The translations under genes were made by a program, and so were the position numbers. Shown here one piece after another: positions 26,416-35,512 of a stretch of 64,000 nucleotides of DNA. The notes below the pieces were generated by a model. It was not told the origin of the DNA and made no database searches. It worked only from the letters and a program-made list of their open reading frames with translations. The stretch spans positions 1 through 64,000 of the forward strand of contig JANQQQ010000028.1 in the NCBI GenBank assembly GCA_028284935.1. Reading direction: 5' to 3'. Position 1 is the stretch's first letter, and the number at the start of each line of letters is the position of its first letter. The stretch is from Croceivirga sp. (lineage in GTDB: Bacteria > Bacteroidota > Bacteroidia > Flavobacteriales > Flavobacteriaceae).

Positions 26416-28430
26416 TTTTCCGAAGTAAAAAGATACGCACCCTTTTCACCGGTAAAGTGGAAAGGGAGTTTTCTTTTAAGGCAGGTTTGTTCCCATCGAT
26501 TTACATAACTTCTGTAATTACTGCCATCAGCGAGGATCATTTTTGGCCGTATGGAATCCAAAAACCGTTCTAAATGTATTCTAGGAGATCGCGAAAGCAA
26601 CACATAATCCGGATTTCTGATAGCGCCATAAATATCCAAACTATCTAAGACAAGAAGTTTTTTCCTGTTGAACATATAATGATTTTTTAGGGAATCATAG
26701 GTTATGGATGTTATTCTTTTGGCGGTTTTATACGCCTGTATTCCTCCTTCTGCTTGTTCGAAATCATGCGTCAGCACATGTAGTTGTGTACCCTGTTGAT
26801 GTACTACCACGGGGTTTCTGGTTTGATGGAAGAGCCATAGCTGTTCTTCATTTCTTCCCAACCAGCTGTATGTAAACAGATAACCACTATAAACCACGGC
26901 TGCAATCAAAAGGACAATAAGATGCTTAAAATGGAACTTGGCGAGTGTTAAAACAATGCCTATTATAACGGCGTATCCCAATACCAATTGAATTTCATCA
27001 AAAGCGATATCGTTGAAAAGAAAGGCCTCCTGTTGTGCTACCCAAGCAATAATGGTATTCATTCCCTCTATTTGCGCATCATACAACGAAACCAGGAACT
27101 GTGGTAGGGCATCATAGTGGGTCAGTCCTAGTACCAATAATCCTAATCCCAGTAGGATTCCCAGAAAGGGTACGACGATGAGATTGGAAACAAAAAATAG
27201 GGCGGGGAATTGATGGAAGTAGAATAAGCTAATGGGTAAGACGCCCAATTGGGCAGCAATACTAACCGAAAACAACTGCCATCCTTTTTGGATGATCCAA
27301 GTTTTGGGATACCAAAACCGTTGTAATTTTGGATATACCCAGACTATGGCGAAAACAGCGGCATAACTCATTTGAAAGCCAACCTGAAAAAGGAACAATG
27401 GTCGTACCAAAAGGATAAAGAACATGGATAATGCCAGGATATTGAAGGTGTTGGTGGGCCGGTTCAAATACATGGCATAGGCCAAAAAGGAAAACATGGT
27501 TACTGCCCGCACTATGGAAGGGGACAGTCCCGCAACAAAGGCATAGCCCCATAATAGTATAACTATGACCACCAGTTTAATAGCTTTGCCTTTTGGGAAT
27601 TGCTCCAACGGTCGTAATAAAAATTGAAGCAATAGCAACAGGATGCCTACATGAAGCCCTGAAACGGCCAAAATATGGACGGCTCCTGCATTTTTATAGT
27701 TGGTATAGGTGGCTTCGGAAATATCGTTTCGTTGTCCGAGCAAAAGGGCTTGCATCACCCCTAACTGCTCCCTTCCAAATCCTTGTTTTTGAAGCTTACC
27801 AATTAGTCCAGCTCTAAAATTGGCAGCACTCCCTACCCAGGTTTTTGACGGGTTTTTGGGAAGAACAAACTGATTTCCAGAAATGCGAAGCTGACCGTGC
27901 ACTCCTAGCCGTTGCAGATATTTTCTGAAATCAAATTGATACGGGTTTAAAGGAGGAGGAATGGAATCCAGCGAAGAAAAGGTCAATAGCTCATCATCTA
28001 CGGCGAGTTCCTTTGTTGTGGAATCTTTGGATACATAGAGGATGACCAAGCCCGAAGCCCTAGAAGAGTCCATCGTTTGAACATTTGCAAAATAGCGGTA
28101 CGAATAATTATTTGGTTTTAAAACTTGGGTGATTTTAAGGTGGAGGTTACTTTTTGACTTTGAAGCGTTGAGATAATGGTTGGGTTGGTTTTTGGGTAGG
28201 GAAAAGCTTATAATCAGCATTCCCAAAACACCGGTTGCAATGAAAGCGACTACCCCAAAAAGTGGAAACCTGGCTCTTTTTTGGGTGTTCCACGTCCAGG
28301 TTAAAAGTAAGAGGGACACTATGAGCAGAACTGCCACTATCGTAATCCCGGGTTTAAAATAAAAACCAATGAGGATTCCCAAAATGAGATAAAAGGTGAG
28401 TTTAACGGAAATAAGGTCAAAAAAACGCAT
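26409..28430 (-). CDS. comEC: ComEC/Rec2-family DNA-uptake channel
   Basis: A 673-aa membrane protein: N-terminal helices, a DUF4131/OB-like domain (about 100-200), then the Competence membrane domain with GAVHILAVSGLHVGILL and GLSPSIVRAVTMFSF. The family transports single-stranded DNA across the inner membrane. The C-terminal part, where many ComEC proteins carry a metallo-beta-lactamase domain, shows no HxHxDH motif and appears degenerate. The ATG at 28430 is chosen because it overlaps the stop of the upstream lipoprotein gene as TAATG. Confidence 0.85.
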   Translation of the reverse strand: MRFFDLISVKLTFYLILGILIGFYFKPGITIVAVLLIVSLLLLTWTWNTQKRARFPLFGVVAFIATGVLGMLIISFSLPKNQPNHYLNASKSKSNLHLKITQVLKPNNYSYRYFANVQTMDSSRASGLVILYVSKDSTTKELAVDDELLTFSSLDSIPPPLNPYQFDFRKYLQRLGVHGQLRISGNQFVLPKNPSKTWVGSAANFRAGLIGKLQKQGFGREQLGVMQALLLGQRNDISEATYTNYKNAGAVHILAVSGLHVGILLLLLQFLLRPLEQFPKGKAIKLVVIVILLWGYAFVAGLSPSIVRAVTMFSFLAYAMYLNRPTNTFNILALSMFFILLVRPLFLFQVGFQMSYAAVFAIVWVYPKLQRFWYPKTWIIQKGWQLFSVSIAAQLGVLPISLFYFHQFPALFFVSNLIVVPFLGILLGLGLLVLGLTHYDALPQFLVSLYDAQIEGMNTIIAWVAQQEAFLFNDIAFDEIQLVLGYAVIIGIVLTLAKFHFKHLIVLLIAAVVYSGYLFTYSWLGRNEEQLWLFHQTRNPVVVHQQGTQLHVLTHDFEQAEGGIQAYKTAKRITSITYDSLKNHYMFNRKKLLVLDSLDIYGAIRNPDYVLLSRSPRIHLERFLDSIRPKMILADGSNYRSYVNRWEQTCLKRKLPFHFTGEKGAYLFTSENQ

Positions 28431-28972
28431 TACAGAATTCGAGTGGCCTTGATAAAGGAATGGTTCCAAAATCCTTCCCTCAGGGAAGATACAATAACCC
28501 CTCTAGACGAAGTGGAATGGATAAATTGGATATCATCCCCGTCCACCTGAACCACCAAACCCACGTGGTTGATGCGTTTTCCGCTTTTTGTGGTTTTGAA
28601 AAAGAGCAAATCCCCTTTTTCAACTTCTTTTAGTTTGATCCGTTTGCCTTCATTGGCCATTTGGTGGGACACCCTGGGGAAAGGGATATCGTTTTCCTTT
28701 AGTGATACATAGACCAGACCTGAGCAGTCCATCCCTCTTTTTGTAGTGCCCCCAAATTTGTATCGTGTGCCAGAATAGGTTACGGCCGTGGCCACAATGT
28801 TATCCGCTTTTTCATTGGTGCGTTTTTTTCTTGGAGCGGTCGTGATAAGGGTATCACCCGTTTTGGATTCCACGGTCACGGTTCTTGTCTTACTGTAGGT
28901 AGTTTTTTTCTTGACAATACAGCCACCCAGCAACAAAAGGATAAAAAGAAAAGTGAAACTTTTTAGGCGCAT
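28430..28972 (-). CDS. NlpC/P60 (C40) peptidase lipoprotein
   Basis: A 180-aa lipoprotein (lipobox LLGGC, Cys18) with a C-terminal NlpC/P60 domain (about 65-180) that cleaves cell-wall peptides. The catalytic Cys is in GMDCSGLVY, the His in RINHVGLVV, and a third polar residue in IHSTSSRG. The linker is Thr/Lys-rich. Its stop overlaps the comEC start (TAATG), and lpxB lies 30 bp upstream on the same strand. Confidence 0.9.
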   Translation of the reverse strand: MRLKSFTFLFILLLLGGCIVKKKTTYSKTRTVTVESKTGDTLITTAPRKKRTNEKADNIVATAVTYSGTRYKFGGTTKRGMDCSGLVYVSLKENDIPFPRVSHQMANEGKRIKLKEVEKGDLLFFKTTKSGKRINHVGLVVQVDGDDIQFIHSTSSRGVIVSSLREGFWNHSFIKATRIL

Positions 28973-29002
28973 CCAAGGAGAATTTCTTCTTGGAATGTAA
29001 AA

Positions 29003-30112
29003 TTACATATTTTGAACAATCAATTGGGCAGCTTTTCCACTTGCGCCAGTACCTCCTAATTTTTCTATTAATATCTTGTATTCCTTAAGTAGGTGTTCCC
29101 GTGTTGCCCCATCTAGGATTTTGGTAAGTTCCGATGTTAAATTCGTGGTATTTAAGTCACTTTGTATCAGCTCTTTTACAACCTCCCTACCCATGATGAG
29201 ATTTACCAAGGAAATGTAATCCAGGGTAATGATGCGCTTTGCGATTTGATAGGATATCCAATTGCCTTTATAGCAAACCACTTGGGGGACCTTAAACAAG
29301 GCGGTCTCCAAGGTGGCCGTACCACTGGTAACCAAGGCGGCATGGGCATGCGTGAGTAAGGAATAGGTCTGATTGGAAACAAAAAATACATTCTTATTGG
29401 ACAAAAATGTTTGATAAAATGCGTTTTCCAAACTTGGTGCCCCCGCTATTACGAATTGATAGTCAGGGAATTTAGGAACTACGGAAAGCATAATCCCCAA
29501 CATTTTGGTCACCTCCTGTTTACGACTTCCGGGTAGTAAGGCAATGATTGGTCTGTCTTCTTCCAAATGGTGTTCTGAACAGAAGGCATTGAAGTCCTTC
29601 ACAGGTGTAATTGAAATAGCATCCAACAAGGGATGTCCTACGAAAGTAACTTCATAACCGTGTTTTTTATAGAAGGTTTCTTCAAAAGGAAGTATCACGT
29701 ACATATGGTCGATATACCTCTTTATTTTTTCCACCCGCTTTGCCCGAGAGGCCCAAACCTGGGGAGAGATGTAATAATTGGTTCTGAACCCCTTTTGTTT
29801 TGCCCATTTGGCTATTCTGAGGTTAAAGCCGGAAAAATCAATAAAAATGAGGACATCGGGCTGAAATTTCGTGATATCATCCTTGCAGTAATCGATATTC
29901 TTAAAAATGGTCGAAATATTCTTCAGTACCTCCAAGAAGCCCATGAAGGCCATTTCCTTATAATGTTTGGCAAGGGTGCCCCCGGCTTCTTGCATTAAAT
30001 CCCCTCCCCAACAGCGTATGTTTGCCGAAACGTCAATACTTTTTATGGCCTTGATAAGATTGGAACCATGTAGGTCTCCAGAGGCCTCACCAGCAATTAG
30101 GTAATACTTCAT
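29003..30112 (-). CDS. lpxB: Lipid-A-disaccharide synthase
   Basis: A 369-aa GT19 glycosyltransferase joining UDP-2,3-diacylglucosamine and lipid X into the lipid A disaccharide at the inner membrane. Recognised by AGEASGDLHGSNL at the N-terminus, the LLPGSRKQEV motif and SGTATLETALFKVPQVVCYK. Length is typical. It starts one base after the upstream small membrane protein gene. Confidence 0.93.
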   Translation of the reverse strand: MKYYLIAGEASGDLHGSNLIKAIKSIDVSANIRCWGGDLMQEAGGTLAKHYKEMAFMGFLEVLKNISTIFKNIDYCKDDITKFQPDVLIFIDFSGFNLRIAKWAKQKGFRTNYYISPQVWASRAKRVEKIKRYIDHMYVILPFEETFYKKHGYEVTFVGHPLLDAISITPVKDFNAFCSEHHLEEDRPIIALLPGSRKQEVTKMLGIMLSVVPKFPDYQFVIAGAPSLENAFYQTFLSNKNVFFVSNQTYSLLTHAHAALVTSGTATLETALFKVPQVVCYKGNWISYQIAKRIITLDYISLVNLIMGREVVKELIQSDLNTTNLTSELTKILDGATREHLLKEYKILIEKLGGTGASGKAAQLIVQNM

Positions 30113-30113
30113 C

Positions 30114-30398
30114 CTAAACGAATTTATACGCTAGTATGATCAATGCCGTCAATAAGGTAGCGATCATTACCCCGCGAGCCCTAAGGTCCCTTTTTATCCG
30201 TAGAAAAATAAAAAAGGCGACCAAGTTTAAAATGGCCCCCAGGGCGAGAAGGCTGCCAAGATATCCTTGCGCAAAAGCCGCTCGAAAAGTCTCACCAATC
30301 GGTAGGTCCGAAAACAAAAGGATATAAAGTAAAGTGCCAAAAGCATTGGCTATGATACCAACCAAAAAACCAATACCAATCTCTTTATTCTTGTTCAT
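30114..30398 (-). CDS. Small membrane protein between surE and lpxB
   Basis: A 94-aa protein with three hydrophobic helices (about 7-30, 42-67 and 76-92) separated by short loops, one basic (RIKRDLRARG). It starts within the last 14 bp of surE and ends one base before lpxB, so it belongs to the surE-lpxB operon. I recognise no characterised family. The position suggests an envelope role. Confidence 0.7.
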   Translation of the reverse strand: MNKNKEIGIGFLVGIIANAFGTLLYILLFSDLPIGETFRAAFAQGYLGSLLALGAILNLVAFFIFLRIKRDLRARGVMIATLLTALIILAYKFV

Positions 30399-31170
30399 TG
30401 AGACTCCAATTGTTTAGCTGTTGAATGGCATGATGCGCTGTGAGGTCAAATTGGGTAGGGACCACCGAAATATAGCCATTTTTTAAGGCATGCTCGTCGG
30501 TATCCTCACCCTTGTCCAGTAGTTCAAACTCCCCAGTCAGCCAATAATACTCTTTTCCGGTTGGACTTCTACGTTTGTCAAACTGCTCTTTCCAATTGGC
30601 CCTGGCCTGTCTGCAAATTTTTATTCCTCTAGGAGTTTTACCATTGGTTTTTGGGATGTTCACGTTCAGCACCGTACCCTTTGGAATTCCCTGCTGGAGC
30701 GCTTCCTTGACGATTTTTTTTATGGCTTCATGGGCACCGGTAAAATCAGCATTCCATGAATAGTCACAAAGGGAGAATCCGATGGCAGGAATACCTTCGA
30801 TTCCCGCCTCAATGGCCGCACTCATGGTTCCTGAATAAATAACGTTAATGGACGCATTGGAACCATGGTTGATGCCACTTACCACGATGTCCGGTCTTCG
30901 ATTCAAAATCTCCCGCAATGCCAGCTTCACACAGTCGGCGGGTGTTCCACTACAGGAAAACTCATCAGGGGCACCCTTTTCCTTATCAACGATGACCCTG
31001 GAAGAGTACAGGGTATTGTCTACTGTTATGGCATGGCCCATACCGGATTGTGGACTATCAGGGGCCACAACCACCACCTCACCTAGCTCCTTCATTAAAC
31101 CGATTAAGTTCCTGAGTCCGGGGGCGGTAATTCCATCATCATTGGTAACCAAAATCAGTGGTTTTTCCAT
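30385..31170 (-). CDS. surE: 5'/3'-nucleotidase SurE
   Basis: A 261-aa metal-dependent survival nucleotidase hydrolysing nucleoside monophosphates. The N-terminal LVTNDDG metal site (about 7-13), SGMGHAIT, CSGTPADCV and VSGINHGSNASINVIYSGT are diagnostic. It leads the surE/small membrane protein/lpxB operon and has a TATTTTTG -7 element 18 bp upstream. Confidence 0.93.
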   Translation of the reverse strand: MEKPLILVTNDDGITAPGLRNLIGLMKELGEVVVVAPDSPQSGMGHAITVDNTLYSSRVIVDKEKGAPDEFSCSGTPADCVKLALREILNRRPDIVVSGINHGSNASINVIYSGTMSAAIEAGIEGIPAIGFSLCDYSWNADFTGAHEAIKKIVKEALQQGIPKGTVLNVNIPKTNGKTPRGIKICRQARANWKEQFDKRRSPTGKEYYWLTGEFELLDKGEDTDEHALKNGYISVVPTQFDLTAHHAIQQLNNWSLNEQE

Positions 31171-31188
31171 AAAGTATACTTATTGCTG

Positions 31189-31196
31189 CAAAAATA
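31189..31196 (-). promoter_or_regulatory. -7 element upstream of surE
   Basis: TATTTTTG on the minus strand is an exact TAnnTTTG match 18 bp before the ATG. No TTG at -33 is evident. Confidence 0.5.
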
Positions 31197-31259
31197 CGTT
31201 TTTCACTAGGATGGGAGTGTTTATCCGTTTAACAAAAAATTAAACGCCCCTCTAGAATG

Positions 31260-31275
31260 TGGCATGATTTTTTCA
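31260..31275 (+). promoter_or_regulatory. Possible sigma-54-like element upstream of the tail-specific protease
   Basis: TGGCATGATTTTTTCA resembles the -24/-12 consensus TGGCACG-N4-TTGC. The GG at -24 is present, but the -12 GC reads TC. It lies 92 bp before the ATG. It is only a partial match, but a sigma-54 activator is encoded in this window. Confidence 0.35.
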
Positions 31276-31367
31276 GTATCTTAGGGAATTCGTAAGACGT
31301 TGAAATGCTGTTGTAGTAAGGTGTTAAAGAAATCATTTTAGTAAATCATCGTCCCAAAACCATACAT

Positions 31368-33611
31368 ATGAAAAAGAACCTTGTACTTGTCCTATTGGTC
31401 ATTTTAATTGCGGTTGCCTCTTGCAGTTTTACTAATAAATCTTTTGAAACCAATGATAAGGACAAATTGTTATTGGACCTAATCACCTATGTCCTTGAAC
31501 GTGGTCATTATGAACCTAAAGACATTAATGACAAATTTTCCGCCAATGTTTTTGAGGATTTCATTGACATCCTAGATCCCACAAAACGGTATTTTTTGGA
31601 AAGTGATGTCAAGGAGTTTGAGAAATACAAGTATCAAATCGATGACCAAATAAAGAATACGGACATCTCATTCTTCAACTTGGTCCACCAACGTTTAATG
31701 AAGCGAATGGATGAGGCGAAAGGCATCTATGCGGAGGTACTTGAAGAGCCTTTTGATTTTGAAAAAGAGGAGACCATCAATATTGACTATGCCGAGGTAC
31801 CCTATGCCAAAAACAGAAGGGAACTTAAGGAAAGATGGAGAAAGCAACTGAAGTACAACGCCCTTGGTGTATATGACAATAAGGTAAAGATTAGAAAATC
31901 TGCCATGACCACTGCTGAAGGGGATGGTTCTGTTAGTGTAGATGTTGATGTCAGTGCTTTAGATCCAGATAAAAAGGTATCGGTAAGGGACTTCGAATCT
32001 TCCAAATCCACAGTTGATCCCGCTAAGGAGGAATTAAAAAACATGACCTTGGCCGAGGTAGAGGCCTCGGCAAGGGAAACGACTAAAAATACCCTGGACG
32101 AGTTCTTTGATTTTGTGGATGAATTGGAGCGTAAGGATTGGTTTGAACAATATGTCAATACCATTGTGGACGAGTTTGACCCACATACCTATTACTTCGG
32201 CCCCTCAGAAAAAGATAAATTTGATATTAGCATGTCGGGCAAGTTTGAGGGTATTGGCGCACGGTTACAGAAAAAGCCGGAAGGAGCCAAAGTGGTTGAA
32301 ATTATTTCCGGTGGACCCGTCTGGCAGGCCAAAAATTTGGAGGTTGGAGACGAGATATTGAAAGTAGGTCAAGATGGGGAAGAGCCTATCGATATAGTGG
32401 GAATGCGTTTGGACGATGCTATAAAATTAATTAAAGGCCCCAAGGGTACTGTAGTGGATTTGACGGTGCGAAAAGTGGATGGTACCATTGATGTCATATC
32501 AATTACACGGGATGTGGTAGAGATTGAAGAATCCTATGCGAAGTCGGCTACGGTCGAAAAAGATGATATAAAATATGGTCTGATACATTTGCCTAAGTTC
32601 TATGTAGATTTTGATGACTACACGGAGCGAAACGCTGCTACCGATGTCGCAAAGGAGGTGGAACGATTAAAGCAATCAGGTGCTGAAGGACTTATACTGG
32701 ATTTGAGGGACAACGGCGGAGGTTCTCTTAAAACTGTTGTTGAAATGGCCGGTTTGTTTATAAAGGATGGACCCGTTGTTCAGGTTCGTTCTTCCGGTCA
32801 AAGAAAAGAAGTTCATGAAGATAAGGATGAGCGCATTCAATGGGATGGTCCTTTGGTCATTTTGGTCAATGAACTTTCGGCTTCTGCCTCCGAAATATTG
32901 GCTGCGGCTATGCAGGATTATAAAAGAGCGGTCGTCCTTGGTAGCAAACAGACTTTTGGCAAGGGAACCGTACAAAATGTTATTCCCTTGGATAACATTG
33001 TCCGTAGTAACGAACATGGGGATTTGGGCGCAATCAAAATTACGACTCAGAAGTTCTACCGGATAAATGGTGGATCTACACAATTGGAAGGGGTGAAAAG
33101 CGATATTGTTGTTCCTGATCGTTACAGTTATATCGATTTGGGTGAACGGGATCAGGAAAACCCCTTAGAATGGGATAGGATTTCACCCGCGGATTATAAT
33201 GTTTGGGATGGCTATATCGATTATGAAGCCACAGTGGCGAGGAGCAAGGCCAGACTTTCTGACAACCCTCAGGTCAAACTTATTGAAGAAAATGCCAGGT
33301 GGCTTAAAGAGCAGCAGGATGAAACAGTGGTTTCTTTAAACTACAAGGCCTATAGCTCCAGGCAAGATCGTAATAAGGAGAAATCAAACTATTTCAAAAA
33401 CCTCTCTAAATATGATTCAAAGTTGACGTTTGAATCATTGAAATACGAGCAAGATCTTTTTACCCAAGACCCCGTTCTTAGGGAGAAAAGAGATCGTTGG
33501 CACCAAGATCTGGCGAATGATGTTTATGTTGAGGAAGCCATTAATGTTTTGCAAGACTTAAAACTCAATACCCTTAAAAAGGAAAACACCAAGTTGGCCG
33601 TAAAGGGGTAA
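31368..33611 (+). CDS. Carboxy-terminal processing (tail-specific) protease, S41A
   Basis: A 747-aa periplasmic protease of the Prc/Tsp type, lipid-anchored or secreted (VASCSF lipobox-like, Cys19). It has an N-terminal DUF3340-like helical region (about 40-250), a PDZ domain (about 285-375, GIGARLQKKPEGAKVVEIISGGP), the S41 core and a C-terminal DUF3340-like extension. The Ser/Lys dyad is Ser506 (SASASE) and Lys532 (FGKGTVQ), by alignment with E. coli Prc. It degrades or trims envelope proteins at their C-termini. A bidirectional terminator follows. Confidence 0.92.
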   Translation: MKKNLVLVLLVILIAVASCSFTNKSFETNDKDKLLLDLITYVLERGHYEPKDINDKFSANVFEDFIDILDPTKRYFLESDVKEFEKYKYQIDDQIKNTDISFFNLVHQRLMKRMDEAKGIYAEVLEEPFDFEKEETINIDYAEVPYAKNRRELKERWRKQLKYNALGVYDNKVKIRKSAMTTAEGDGSVSVDVDVSALDPDKKVSVRDFESSKSTVDPAKEELKNMTLAEVEASARETTKNTLDEFFDFVDELERKDWFEQYVNTIVDEFDPHTYYFGPSEKDKFDISMSGKFEGIGARLQKKPEGAKVVEIISGGPVWQAKNLEVGDEILKVGQDGEEPIDIVGMRLDDAIKLIKGPKGTVVDLTVRKVDGTIDVISITRDVVEIEESYAKSATVEKDDIKYGLIHLPKFYVDFDDYTERNAATDVAKEVERLKQSGAEGLILDLRDNGGGSLKTVVEMAGLFIKDGPVVQVRSSGQRKEVHEDKDERIQWDGPLVILVNELSASASEILAAAMQDYKRAVVLGSKQTFGKGTVQNVIPLDNIVRSNEHGDLGAIKITTQKFYRINGGSTQLEGVKSDIVVPDRYSYIDLGERDQENPLEWDRISPADYNVWDGYIDYEATVARSKARLSDNPQVKLIEENARWLKEQQDETVVSLNYKAYSSRQDRNKEKSNYFKNLSKYDSKLTFESLKYEQDLFTQDPVLREKRDRWHQDLANDVYVEEAINVLQDLKLNTLKKENTKLAVKG

Positions 33612-33631
33612 GGTAATCCAAAAAAATCTAT

Positions 33632-33661
33632 AAAAACCCATCGTTTTGCGATGGGTTTTTT
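33632..33661. terminator. Bidirectional terminator between the protease and tsaC
   Basis: AAAAACCCATCG (33632-33643) pairs with CGATGGGTTTTT (33649-33660) across a TTTTG loop. The A-run and T-run on the two sides allow termination of both convergent genes. Confidence 0.88.
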
Positions 33662-33668
33662 GCTTGGT

Positions 33669-34628
33669 CTACTTCGTAGTGGATGACCGCAAAAGGCGAT
33701 CATTGATTGCTTTTCCAATACCTTGATCTGGGGCCTTTTCAATAATGATGATTTGGAGCCCCAAGGCATCGAGTTCATGCATGGCGGCATACAGGTTTTT
33801 CGCCATTTCTTCCAATGAGCCCTTCTGAGTCAGCACAATTTCCCTTTCTACCTTTAATCCCGTAGGCTTGCTAAAAGAGAGAAGACCCATTCTCTTGTCT
33901 TGATGAATCCCAACAGTTTCTTTGAGTTGGTCAGTTGCTAATGTTCTGGTATTTGGGGCATAATGCGAAGATAGCATCCCTGGTGCTTCGAGCACTTTGG
34001 ACTTGTTTTTAAATTGAAGCCTTTTTCCAAGCACCTCACCAATCTGTTCAACGGTGATCACACCCTTTCTGTAAATTATGGGGGTTCCATTTTCCCACCC
34101 AAGGATAGTAGATTCAATACCACTTGTACATGCACCCCCGTCTAAAATCAGTCGAATCTTTTCGCCTAATTGGGTATCAACATGTTCAGGACGAGTAGGG
34201 CTGATGTATCCGGAAGGATTTGCACTCGGTGCTGCTAAGGGATAATCCAAACTTTTGAGCAATTCCAAGGTGACAGGATGATTGGGTACTCGGACAGCCA
34301 CCCTATTTGAACCTGCAGTGACCATATCAGGTACTTTTTCCGCTTTTGGCAAAAGTAAGGTCAAGGGCCCCGGCCAGAATTGGGAAGCCAGTCTTCTAAT
34401 TTCCTCGGTTATGGTGGTCACAAAAGGGGTGACGGATTCCAAATCTTTAAAATGTAGGATAAGCGGATTGTTGATAGGTCTACCTTTGGCTTCAAAAATT
34501 TTTACCAAGGCTTTTGCAGAGGTTCCCTTAGCCGCAAGACCATAAACGGTCTCCGTTGGAATGGCAACAAGTTCCCCTGAGTCCAAGTATTCTTTAGCGA
34601 GTGAAATATCTTTTACAATCTGAGCCAA
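33669..34628 (-). CDS. L-threonylcarbamoyladenylate synthase (TsaC/Sua5)
   Basis: A protein of about 319 aa making threonylcarbamoyl-AMP for the t6A37 modification of ANN-decoding tRNAs. It has an N-terminal YrdC/TsaC domain (VAIPTETVYGLAAKG, KGRPINNPLILHF, APSANPSGYISPT) and a C-terminal Sua5 domain (APGMLSSHYAP), so it is the long Sua5 form. There is no ATG at the N-terminus. TTG at 34628 gives the usual start distance before the catalytic loop; TTG at 34673 would add 15 residues. Confidence 0.88.
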   Translation of the reverse strand: MAQIVKDISLAKEYLDSGELVAIPTETVYGLAAKGTSAKALVKIFEAKGRPINNPLILHFKDLESVTPFVTTITEEIRRLASQFWPGPLTLLLPKAEKVPDMVTAGSNRVAVRVPNHPVTLELLKSLDYPLAAPSANPSGYISPTRPEHVDTQLGEKIRLILDGGACTSGIESTILGWENGTPIIYRKGVITVEQIGEVLGKRLQFKNKSKVLEAPGMLSSHYAPNTRTLATDQLKETVGIHQDKRMGLLSFSKPTGLKVEREIVLTQKGSLEEMAKNLYAAMHELDALGLQIIIIEKAPDQGIGKAINDRLLRSSTTK

Positions 34629-34711
34629 GGAGTTAAATTTTGGCAAAAGTAAGGGTAGGTGGCAAATGGTCAAAATTGTCTTATTTTACTTCCAGAAACC
34701 AATTGTGTTCA

Positions 34712-35512
34712 ATGACCAAAAACAGATTGATTTATACCGTCCTTTTGCTGGTGTGCGTCGTAGGTTTTTGGTTATTTGAAAACTTTTATACCCCGGGGCA
34801 TTATTCTCAACCCAAGAAGGGAAACGGGAGTATTTCTTTTGCTGAAGAACTTTTGCCAAGCTCGACCCATGATGCTATTGTTATTCACGATTATTTTATG
34901 CTTTCTTACAGTGAGTCTCATGAGCAGGCGGAATGGGTAGCCTATACTTTGGAAAAATCGCATTTGACCTATGATGATAGAAAACGACCCTATTTCATAG
35001 AGGACCCCAAAGTAAAGACAAAATCGGCAGACTGGCGAAACTACAAGGGGTCCGGTTATGATAGGGGGCACCTTTGCCCAGCAGGGGATCGTAGGTTTAC
35101 TGAATATGCTTATAATGAGACATTTTATACCAGCAATGTTACCCCACAGAACAAGGAATTTAATGCAGGGGTCTGGAATAGATTGGAAAAACAGGTCAGG
35201 CAATGGTGCAAAACCTATGGAACCCTGCATATCATTACTGGAGGCGTTTTAAAGGGGAATATGGAGGAGATCGGCGAAGAAGACGTGGATGTTCCCAATG
35301 CTTTTTACAAGATTTTGGTTCGAAAAAATGGAGATTCTTATAAGGTCCTTGCTTTTTTAATGCCCCACGAGGAAAGTAATTTGCCGCTGTCTGATTTTTT
35401 GGTTCCTGTGGACAAGTTGGAGTCTTTGACCGGCTTGGACTTTTTTAAAGACTTAAAGGATGTTGGATCGGAACTGGAAAGAAATGTGGATACTTCCGGC
35501 TGGGCATTTTAA
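34712..35512 (+). CDS. DNA/RNA non-specific endonuclease (NUC1 family), membrane-anchored or secreted
   Basis: A 266-aa nuclease with an N-terminal hydrophobic segment (YTVLLLVCVVGFWLF) that exports or anchors it. The betabetaalpha-Me active site reads DRGHLCPAGD with the catalytic His, and the metal-binding Asn is in NKEFNAGVWNRLE. Such enzymes degrade extracellular nucleic acid for nutrition. The frame is open to 34640, but ATG 34712 (MTKNRLIYT) fits a signal/anchor start. It converges with rodA with a 4-bp overlap. Confidence 0.87.
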   Translation: MTKNRLIYTVLLLVCVVGFWLFENFYTPGHYSQPKKGNGSISFAEELLPSSTHDAIVIHDYFMLSYSESHEQAEWVAYTLEKSHLTYDDRKRPYFIEDPKVKTKSADWRNYKGSGYDRGHLCPAGDRRFTEYAYNETFYTSNVTPQNKEFNAGVWNRLEKQVRQWCKTYGTLHIITGGVLKGNMEEIGEEDVDVPNAFYKILVRKNGDSYKVLAFLMPHEESNLPLSDFLVPVDKLESLTGLDFFKDLKDVGSELERNVDTSGWAF

